Origin: Pohlia nutans
Taxonomy: Eukaryota > Streptophyta > Bryopsida > Bryales > Mniaceae
Direction of reading: 5' to 3'
Length of the DNA: 64,000 bases
Assembly (NCBI GenBank): GCA_022496805.1
Contig: CM040090.1
Span: 13,076,001-13,140,000 of the forward strand
Part shown: in pieces, positions 56,150-64,000 of the stretch
How the letters are laid out: every line of letters starts with the position of its first letter
How positions within the stretch are numbered: the first letter of the stretch is position 1
The notes under the pieces: generated by a model
What the model saw: only the letters and a program-made list of their open reading frames with translations
Told to the model about the DNA's origin: nothing
The model's database searches: none
Made by a program: the position numbers and the translations under genes

Positions 56150-57128
56150 TAAAGAACTTCATGAAACTAAATCCAAAATATAATATATTTTTATATAAAT
56201 TTATGGCCTTTGACCAAAACAATTATGATTTTAGTATAGCATACTAACTTTTTGGAACAGTTTTTGTGCTTCGACCCTATTGAGGGTCAAGATCTCCTTG
56301 AGTGAGTCAAACTAGGATAAGTCTGTTGGGAACATGTCTACATTTCAACCCTCAAAAACTTTCACATTTTTTCATTAAAAGAATGAAGTAAACAAACATT
56401 ATTTCTAAGTATCTTGTAGTACATTCCAATGGCCATTCAAAATACTTGAATATATCTTTAACTTCAAGTTGTTTGAATGTGCATTATCAACAGTGTGGCA
56501 ATTGAATAATTTATCAAGGAGCTAAATTAATCCCTAAGAGACCATAAGGCCCTCAATCCATAGGGCTTCTGGAATCAAAGAATGAGGAAATTCAAGTTGT
56601 TGGGTGGGTGTCTTTCAGTAGGGGGCGTCCAAAAGGTGTAGTTTGAGATTACACAACATCAAAATTTTGGCAGTAAACATTATCTATTGGTCACTCATAG
56701 AAATTGGTTTTTCGGCAAAAATGTTAACATCATTGAAAAAGTATTGTAGGATTATATCCATACTTGAAAATTTCAAAAATAAAATAAAACAGTATTTGGA
56801 CCAAAACGTAATACATTGCATTGGACCATGTTGCTGCACAATAGATACGTTATAACGTTATTTGATACGTTTCATTGTAGATATAGTAATGGCAATACTT
56901 TCCTCAATTCCTTAATATTGGCTTAATGCCAATTATATAGATATCATGTTGAAAAGTTATTCCAAAAACATTCAATGAGCAAGGTGGAGTTAGACTATAG
57001 TGTAAAGGCTATCTTACCAAATTTGAGGTTTGAATCTAAAATAAAGTAACGTGGCAAGAAAAAGAGAAATACTAATTAAACAATAAAATGAAATGGTGTA
57101 TTAGTTCAAAAGAACAATTACATTTCTT

Positions 57129-57402
57129 CTCGGGGGGTGCACCGTACTAAACATGTATGAGTATATGTGAGTGCACAGAAGGGGTTAGTATTAATTTGAA
57201 CACTACCGTATTACGTATACATACAATAAACACATTTAGAGCTAAAAATATTCACATATACTTACACTAAATGTATATTTAAATCTAAATACATCTGTAT
57301 ACAAAGATATTTTAGACATACAACCTCTTGTATACAAGGGGTTTTTAGAAGGGTCATGAACGCATGTGATTCTCAAACATAATGTAGAGTGCACCCCTCG
57401 AG
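57129..57402. mobile_element. hAT-like MITE (family 2), copy B
   Basis: 274 bp with ends CTCGGGGGGTGCAC and, reverse complemented, CTCGAGGGGTGCAC. It is flanked by a perfect 8-bp duplication CATTTCTT (57121-57128 and 57403-57410). Arm A (near 795) has the empty site, which confirms the insertion. Confidence 0.9.
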
Positions 57403-57620
57403 CATTTCTTCCAAACACTTAACTCAATTTTAACTCTAGGAGCATCTTCTTGAATTGGGATCAGTGGATCACTGGACTTTTGTTCTATATTCATACTAAT
57501 AAGTATCACTTCAATTTTTTAATTTTCATGGCCATTGACTCTTGGGACCAGGCAATATATTCAAAGCTCTTTAATAATGAGAGCGTTATGATTTTAGGAT
57601 TTGGCGATTTGCTTGAAATA

Positions 57621-57873
57621 AGACCATATTCATTATATTGAGATTTTTCGCAGTCTCATTTTTATCTTCTAGTCAAAGATGAACCATTTTATCTCTTTAC
57701 TAATAATTTTTTTATAAATAGGTAAGAACATCAAATTTTAGAATAACATTTTTGAATAACTATTTGAGATTTATACTTTTTTGGTTTCAATTATTATTAT
57801 TTATATGAATTTTTGAACAACTAGCATTCCGTCTCAAAAGCTTTGAAACGTCTTAATATAACTAATATGGCCT
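57621..57873. mobile_element. MITE family 1, copy B
   Basis: 253 bp with ends AGACCATATTCATTATATT and, reverse complemented, AGGCCATATTAGTTATATT. Arm A (near 600) lacks it and reads straight from the TTTGCTT block into GAATGGATCCTAG. The flanks do not show a clean target duplication. Confidence 0.8.
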
Positions 57874-58300
57874 AGAATGGATCCTAGTGCCTTGAATCAA
57901 AAAGCTTAGTAATTGAATTCCATAACCGGTTGTTGACTTTTCAACATTAATGTGGTTCCATCCCTTCGGCAACCCATCACCATCGCCATCACAAGTTGCA
58001 ATTGATAACTTTCTCTCCATTCAACTTGTATCCTACACTTTTGAATCATGAATATCAAAGAATTGAAGAGTGACCAACAGGTTCTTACACAAAATGGATT
58101 GATACAAGATAGGACACAATACAATACCTTCAAATCCCTAAATTAGTAAATTACTCATCACCTAAACATTCAAATGTTAGATAGTAAAAACAATTTCTTG
58201 CATGTATTTCTTACCTATCATGAAAATTCATGCAATTGCTTCCATAGTTCACTACAACTTAGCCTCTTCAAGTACAGTATTAAATAATTATACTTTGCTA

Positions 58301-59295
58301 ACTATACAACTTACATTAATTTATTCCAATACATTAAAAAGATAACTTCAGCAAATGTATGACACTTGGAAAGTTAGTAAACATGTAGAGTCCAAGGGCC
58401 ATTTAGAGACCGCAATTTGAAAAAAGAACAATAGTGTCAAATAATCATACAGAAACGCAACTACACATATTATAATCACACAAACAAACTCATAATTCCC
58501 ATGCTATAAAAAGCTTGGCTTTAAAACTAAATGTACACCTCCACTTAATCATGGCAAATTGGCAACTATACAAGAGTGGAATCCTAAAGTTGACCATAAG
58601 AAACCTTCAAAAGCTAGCACAAAACCCTTCTGAAAGGCCTTACAAGTGAAAATATGCATTTGTCACAAGGAATCTATTCTTAGTAATTAACTCCTACAGG
58701 ACCAAGCATGAATTTATGGAATAAAAAGTACAAATCCAAATAATCACATTGTGAAAAATAAAATTCAAGTAGAACCAAATTTTATATCACGAAATTCCTG
58801 ATTGAAGAACATTATATGTGTTGATCAAGAAACAAAGAAAGAAATTAGAGAAAATATAAAATCCATAAAACACCTAAGTATTCAAAACTTCAATACACAC
58901 ACGAGGCCGAATATGAATCTCTTGGTCCTTTTAGGCAATGATCAAAAAAAAACTTAACCCCTTCAGGATTGCGCAAGCCAAAATGGCATACGGTTTGCAA
59001 TACAGGTTATGTGTATTGACTCTACTTCTCACACTCCCCATTCTCTCTTACACGCATTAGATCTCAGAGTTTCATCGCAACTTGGAAACCCTCTTCAAGA
59101 CTGCATCGAGGTTACACTTAAAAATCAATGCTCCTCCAACACTTCTACAACAGTAGCAAACGGGTCCGGTATACCCCACACCCTGAAAATACGCTCTAGC
59201 TTCGGTTTATACTCAAACCAGCATCATCCTTTAGGGGTTAATATGTGCCTCAACCAAAATAGAACAAGTATGGAAAGACTACAAGTATGTTAAGC
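58301..59295. other. AT-rich region downstream of the F-box gene
   Basis: The likely 3' flank of the minus-strand F-box gene occupies the end nearest 59295. The 94-codon ORF at 59009-59293 has no recognisable features. Confidence 0.4.
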
Positions 59296-60486
59296 TTAGG
59301 GAATAGCGTTCCAACGTAATTCACACATGAAGTACTTGGACGTCAAGGGAATAGGACTGAACCGTTTTGTTGGCACTGGAATCTCATGCCATTCACGAGT
59401 CACTCGGTCAAGGACTCTCATGCTTCGGCGACTATGCACTCTGCGCTGCTCTATGAACAAATAATGCTCAGCCGAGAGGAGAAAGCGGTCGGTGACTCTG
59501 AAGTCCACACTGCTGGGAGTCGGACCCGGCAACGAGATCTTGTAAGAGTCGACCTCCCTCGTGACGCTGTTGTCTGTGACAGATTCTGAAATCGTGTACG
59601 TGTCTTTGCCAGGCTCCCGCTCCACCTTGAGCATGCGCTGCTGCCCATCCCTGGCACTCACAAAATTGGCTTCACATTGTTTTGGGCATTCTCCCGCCCC
59701 GCAGTTGTAGAATTGCGCGTGTAGTTGCTTGTCAGCGTAGAGGTGGTCGTAGAGTTCCTGCCCACACACCACGCCGTGTTCCTTGGGGCTCCACAACTTG
59801 GTCGCGGAATTGTACAGCTCCGCTACATACCACTCCCTCCCAACCCCTGTCGTTCTACATCTCCAGAAATGCTTGTACACCACTGTCACTTCGTAATGGC
59901 ATGTTGTCTCATCGACCACCAGTTGAACGAGCACTGGGTCCCTCAGCTTCGCGTCCTTGCATTCTTGCAACGGAAGCGCCTTCCACTCGTTCGTGAGCGG
60001 GTTGCACACCACGACGGGACTCACAGGAGACGCTATGCTGAGGCCGGAGAATACGACACACAACAACCCTGCGTCGTGTGCAATGCACGCCTGTTTCACG
60101 TACCCGCTTTTCAACCTCCGGTGCTCCTTCGTGTCGTTCAGCAGATGTCCAAGCACACGGTAATGCCATTGACCGGAGTCGAAGTTGAACGCCGCAACCG
60201 TGAGCTGGAATCTGTGGTGATCAATGCCGACAATGGCGATCATTTTCGGAAGCTTATGATCGAGGCGCTTCCTAAAGAGTCTTGACGTTGCCCATGATTT
60301 GGAGAGGCGAGGGATCAAGCTCGCGAGCTGAGGTAGGGTGAAGCGGGCAAGGATATCCTCCTGCAACTCCACTGGCAACTCCACAGTATTCTTATTCTTA
60401 GCTTCTTCTTCTGGCACTGGTTGTGATTTCTGCCGCTTGGGCGGTCGCTGGGCTAGACTCCCAATGCCTGGACTTGCCATGATCAT
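59296..60486 (-). CDS. F-box protein, 396 aa, with kelch-like C-terminal region
   Basis: A single intact exon. After a short basic, probably flexible N-terminus (RPPKRQKSQPVPEEE), residues 35-75 form an F-box (VELPVELQEDILARFTLPQL ... SKSWATSRLFR), which docks on SKP1 in SCF ubiquitin ligases. The rest shows beta-propeller-like texture with NPLTNEWKALP, YNSATKLWSP and LDRVTREWHEIPVP segments, as in F-box/kelch proteins that bind substrates. The propeller repeats are weak and were not counted with confidence. The methionine at codon 3 (MASPGIG) may be the actual start. No transmembrane segment is evident. The substrate cannot be inferred. Confidence 0.8.
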   Translation of the reverse strand: MIMASPGIGSLAQRPPKRQKSQPVPEEEAKNKNTVELPVELQEDILARFTLPQLASLIPRLSKSWATSRLFRKRLDHKLPKMIAIVGIDHHRFQLTVAAFNFDSGQWHYRVLGHLLNDTKEHRRLKSGYVKQACIAHDAGLLCVVFSGLSIASPVSPVVVCNPLTNEWKALPLQECKDAKLRDPVLVQLVVDETTCHYEVTVVYKHFWRCRTTGVGREWYVAELYNSATKLWSPKEHGVVCGQELYDHLYADKQLHAQFYNCGAGECPKQCEANFVSARDGQQRMLKVEREPGKDTYTISESVTDNSVTREVDSYKISLPGPTPSSVDFRVTDRFLLSAEHYLFIEQRRVHSRRSMRVLDRVTREWHEIPVPTKRFSPIPLTSKYFMCELRWNAIP

Positions 60487-63187
60487 TCTTTTGACAGTCT
60501 CTTTTCGCCACCAATCAGGTCGTACGTTTCAGTGTCGGACCTCTGCAGATTTCGAACTAGGCATCACTTGCTTGCAGACCCAAATGAAATCCATTACCGA
60601 CAGGTCAAGTCAGAAGTCTAGCTCATTGCTACCAGTGACTGCGCGAAGCTAACTAAAGTTGTTCCAGTCAGGGACTAAGGCTTGCCATATCGACGAGGCC
60701 CAGAGGGATTGGTTCCAAGTCCTTCTTAGACTCAAACTAGTGCAATGCTTTTTCTACATCATGAAATTGCTAGTCACACATTGCTAGTCGATGAAGCGTT
60801 GCAATTGACTTACCAGCGCCTTCAATCACCTATAATAGCTTTAAAAGTTCCACTTGATGTATTAACTGTAGCCTTGGCTATGAAAGGAATTCTTAAACTA
60901 TAACAATTTACTTCCAAGTTGCAACCTTTGGGATGAGAAGAGCACATGCATATGTAAATTAAATTATACATCACCAAAAGCATAAGACTCCGAATAGAAA
61001 TTAAAATAAAAAGTTATAGCGATGAACAAGGATCAAGCAATATTTGTTGATTTCGACGATTCCACAGCATACATACAAGAAGCGAACTTAGGAGATTAGA
61101 CTAGATTAGAGATTCAACGGTGCTGATAGGGAGGGCCATAAAAAGCAAGAAAAATAGAAAAGAAAAATTATACATGCTATTGTAGCTGGAGCTTTTACCT
61201 GTTGAGTTTCAATCCCCTGTCTCCTTCCAATGCCCACAGTTCCAGTTCATATAGTCCAATTGGTGCTTCGCTCCCTTGACTAGAGCTCGCACTCACTCGA
61301 TTGTTGTAACAATCGTCTCTTAGCAAAAACTACCTAAAAGCATACAACAAAAACGACCTAAAAGCATAAGCTCATTGGAAGCTCTGTAGAATGACTTCTA
61401 GCATCACGTCCATGGCCTTTTATTCAGGTCTAAGTAAGTTTCGGCTAGTGTTTGAAACAATTATGTCTCGGTAGTGGCTAGGTTTCACTCTTTGTTGTTC
61501 AATCCTCGGTGGTAGAGTTTGACTTTCATTTAGCTCGTCCTTTGCCCTACATTTGAAGAAATGATCATATTCATTAGGGTGTTTTCACAATACTAGGGTG
61601 TCATAGTTGGGGAAAAAATAAAATTTACTGCTGCAAAACATTACAATATGTTTTAGATGAAATATTTTTAAAATCTTGGGAATTTTATAGTCTTTTATAT
61701 TAATTTTTTAATCTTCTTACATACTGTACACTTGTTAAATAAGTTATTCTAGCTTGTAAAAATTAAATAATATTACATATTTGGAAGTATATGCTATTAT
61801 TAAAATCTTAGAATAATTGATATAAAGGTTTTGACAAATTTTTAATACATTTATAAAGCCCATAATGTAAAAACATATTTTTGATCAAATTTTAGAATAT
61901 CATTGAAAGCCAAAAATACTAGAAGTTCCAAGTTGTAACTTTACGTCTTAGCTTGAAAACACCCACTAACATTTCTAGAGATTTGTAGACTTTACCATTT
62001 GGAACCTCTTATCTACATAATTAACCAAAACCTATTTTTAAGCACTTGGATTTTTATACTTTGAAACATGCCATTCTATCAAATGTCGAAGGTAACCATT
62101 CATGGATGTAGAAAGCATATATTAACCCCTAAATGCTGGTCCGACCAAAAATCGGCCTATGAATGAAGATGAAGATGAACTGTTGAATTCTAATTGTTAC
62201 ATAGATGATTTCCATCCAATTCTTTATCTGAAGGACATTCTTTAGTGATGCCACCCCTTTAAGTTAAAGTCAAATTAGTTAAACAATGTTTAGATTTTAC
62301 ATACGTCCCAACTACAAAAAGAGTCGTATAAACGGTTCACCGTGTAGTGTTTTTTGAATATTTTTGCTTGTTTTACTTAAACTAAATATAGGCCATGAAA
62401 ATGAACTCCATTGCATTTGAGCGTAATTATCAAAATGAAGCTTGCCAAGTCTAGTTTCTACTCCACTTTGAATCTTTTGAAAATTTTGATTTTTTTTTTA
62501 AATTGAGTATTTAATTGCAATTACAAGTTCGGTGGGTTTTACCATGATTGGTGTAGCAAAACATCATGAATTAAGATGCACGTGTGATTTTCATTTACTA
62601 AACTTTTCTAAATCGTAATTTACACCTTTAGTAAACAAATCGGAATTTTTTAGTACATATTATAATTGATATGAGTTTTTTTTACAATCGCTTCAATAAA
62701 CCATAGTAATTTCAGATTTTCATCAAAGATTATGAAGAATTCATGATTTGTTCTAAACACGTGGTTTCATCTACTAAAAATATAAAGTTGAATTCTTGTA
62801 TTATTTTCAATTGCAAAATTGAGTGTGACAAATAAAGCAAGATTCCATGGTCATAGGCCCGACCTATAGGGATTAATCTGCAAAGTGCAAACCACACCGA
62901 CTCCCGAGTCCACCCTGCATATTGCACAGGGACGAGAGCTTGAAGCCACATATTCATCTTTCTTAATTTCCAATGATCACCTGCATGCTGGCCGGGACCA
63001 TAATCCAAGGTATTGCATTTAATTTGGTAATGCATCTCGGAAGTAGCAATTACATCCTTTGGCAACGAAGTAGTAGATTTTGATCATTCTTGCTGGTTTG
63101 GTTTCGTTGCAACGAGATCGATCAGGCTTCTCCGGCAGGCACGTCGCACGGAAAGCTAGCAAACAAGTAACCTCGCCAGTGGCTCAC
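60487..63187. other. Gene-free region upstream of the F-box gene
   Basis: It includes the probable promoter of the F-box gene next to 60487. Further out it is AT-rich with no coding exon. The 111-codon minus ORF at 62730-63065 has no recognisable motif or codon support. Confidence 0.4.
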
Positions 63188-63321
63188 GACTACAGTAGAT
63201 CCCGGTAGCTTAATTACACCGGTCATTATCACTGAAATCCAGTGTAAGCGGCCCACTTCGGTAACATACACCGGTTATCAGTGATAACGGATGGTGTAAG
63301 CGGCCGGGATCCGTTGTAGTG
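63188..63321. mobile_element. Small CACTA-like terminal-repeat element
   Basis: About 134 bp. The right end, reverse complemented, reads CACTACAACGGATCCCGGCC. The left end reads ACTACAGTAGATCCCGGTAG. Both are followed by GCTTA...ACACC and TTATCACTG subterminal motifs. CACTACAA ends and repeated subterminal motifs typify CACTA elements. The size suggests a deletion derivative. Confidence 0.55.
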
Positions 63322-64000
63322 CGTTGAAATTAAGGATTTCCTGAGCGAGATGAAGCGAGAGCGCAGGCACCTGGAGCAACGCTTGAATTGGAGGAACATA
63401 CATCAGAAAATATTAATGTCTTCTCCCATACACTCTAGCAGCGGTGTTATAATGTCTTAATCTATTCATAATTTGTAATAGTTTTTAAATATTTAATCTT
63501 GCAATTTTAAAAATAAACAAAATTCAAATTTTTGTTATGAAAATTTTGAAATATTAGTGTTTTATTGCAATATATTACAAGTTTCAACAAAGAAAGAGAT
63601 TAATGTTTTTTTGTCAATTTTTTTGAGAATTTTTCTTTTATAGCACAATTAAGTCCTGAAATGATTGCACTTGACCAAGTGAAAAAATAGGGAATTGCCT
63701 GTTACTTAGCATTGAGTTTGCTATAGGAGTGTATGTTATAAAATATCAGTGTGAAATCAATAGTAAAATCCTATGGTTTGCTAAAGCTAGATGCTTTAGT
63801 GAATACATAGTATATATTGGCCTAAAATGAATATGGAAGCATTCAATAAAATTACAAATTTAAGTGTCCATTCAAAAGAATGTGTTTACATTCCTTCACC
63901 ATTTTTTGTGATGCACAATTAACATTGTATTATTATGCAATCTTAACCCCTAAACGTCTAAACGTGCCTTTGCAGCCAGTAGAATACGTTGTATTTTTAT
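63322..64000. other. AT-rich end of window
   Basis: No gene was recognised. It contains the foldback-related fragment at 63630-63710. Confidence 0.4.
63630..63710 (+). repeat. Terminal fragment related to the 53-55 kb foldback element
   Basis: TTTTATAGCACAATTAAGTC, TGAAATGATTGCACTTGACC and AAGTGAAAAAATAGGGAATT parallel the outer right arm near 55068-55160 (TGAAATGAACGCACTTGGCC and onward). Confidence 0.6.

Larger units (their letters stand above)
56150..58300. repeat. Arm B of the long-distance inverted repeat
   Basis: Reverse-complement relative of 145-1835. It is longer because of two insertions (57129-57402 and 57621-57873) that are absent from arm A. Outside those inserts, most 20-40 bp blocks remain alignable with scattered substitutions. 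Confidence 0.75.

Noticed and set aside
62730..63065. 111-codon minus-strand ORF
   Set aside because: No motif, no splice or promoter support, and it lies in AT-rich spacer DNA.

Overview
The window looks like nuclear DNA from a non-seed streptophyte plant, most likely a bryophyte. The evidence is AT-rich spacers, spliced genes with GT-AG introns, a two-AP2-domain gene and an F-box gene of plant type, a Ty1/copia retrotransposon primed from plant-type initiator tRNA, and two TTTAGGG units. The bryophyte assignment rests on general resemblance only. Nothing supports a bacterial or viral origin.

Layout. 0-5 kb: AT-rich DNA holding one arm of a 54-kb-spaced inverted repeat, then a minus-strand DUF7869-like relic with two in-frame stops. 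5-8.3 kb: two promoter-proximal direct repeats and an intact 742-codon gene (coiled coil plus C-terminal zinc-binding motif) of unknown function. 8.8-9.9 kb: a three-copy ~151-bp tandem repeat and a solitary diverged satellite monomer. 10.1-14.4 kb: a ten-exon minus-strand gene that I read as a ParB-like domain joined to a beta-class N4/N6 DNA-methyltransferase-like domain, with one nonsense codon and two off-phase junctions. 14.7-24.5 kb: a GC-rich satellite of 226-bp period, about 43 copies with nearly perfect phasing. 25.8-27.2 kb: two small hypothetical genes. 27.5-33.0 kb: a complete, young Ty1/copia element (258-bp LTRs with one visible difference, 5-bp target duplication, intact 1384-codon gag-pol). 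33.4-37.3 kb: a broken MULE-like transposase gene with a SWIM finger. 37.8-39.0 kb: a hAT transposase C-terminal relic running into a long low-complexity tail. 39.4-41 kb: GC-rich minisatellites and proline/arginine-rich ORF debris. 41-46.9 kb: AT-rich, no gene seen. 46.9-49.3 kb: an AP2/ANT-like gene. 49.8-58.3 kb: gene-free DNA packed with nested MITEs and three large foldback elements, then the second arm of the inverted repeat. 59.3-60.5 kb: an F-box gene. 60.5-64 kb: no gene, with a small CACTA-like element and a foldback fragment.

The window is dominated by transposable elements and repeats, with a few ordinary genes (AP2-like, F-box, the 742-codon protein) in between. The genes do not form a pathway. 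The two most interesting objects are adjacent: the ParB-like/methyltransferase gene, and the satellite whose monomer family lies on both sides of that gene.
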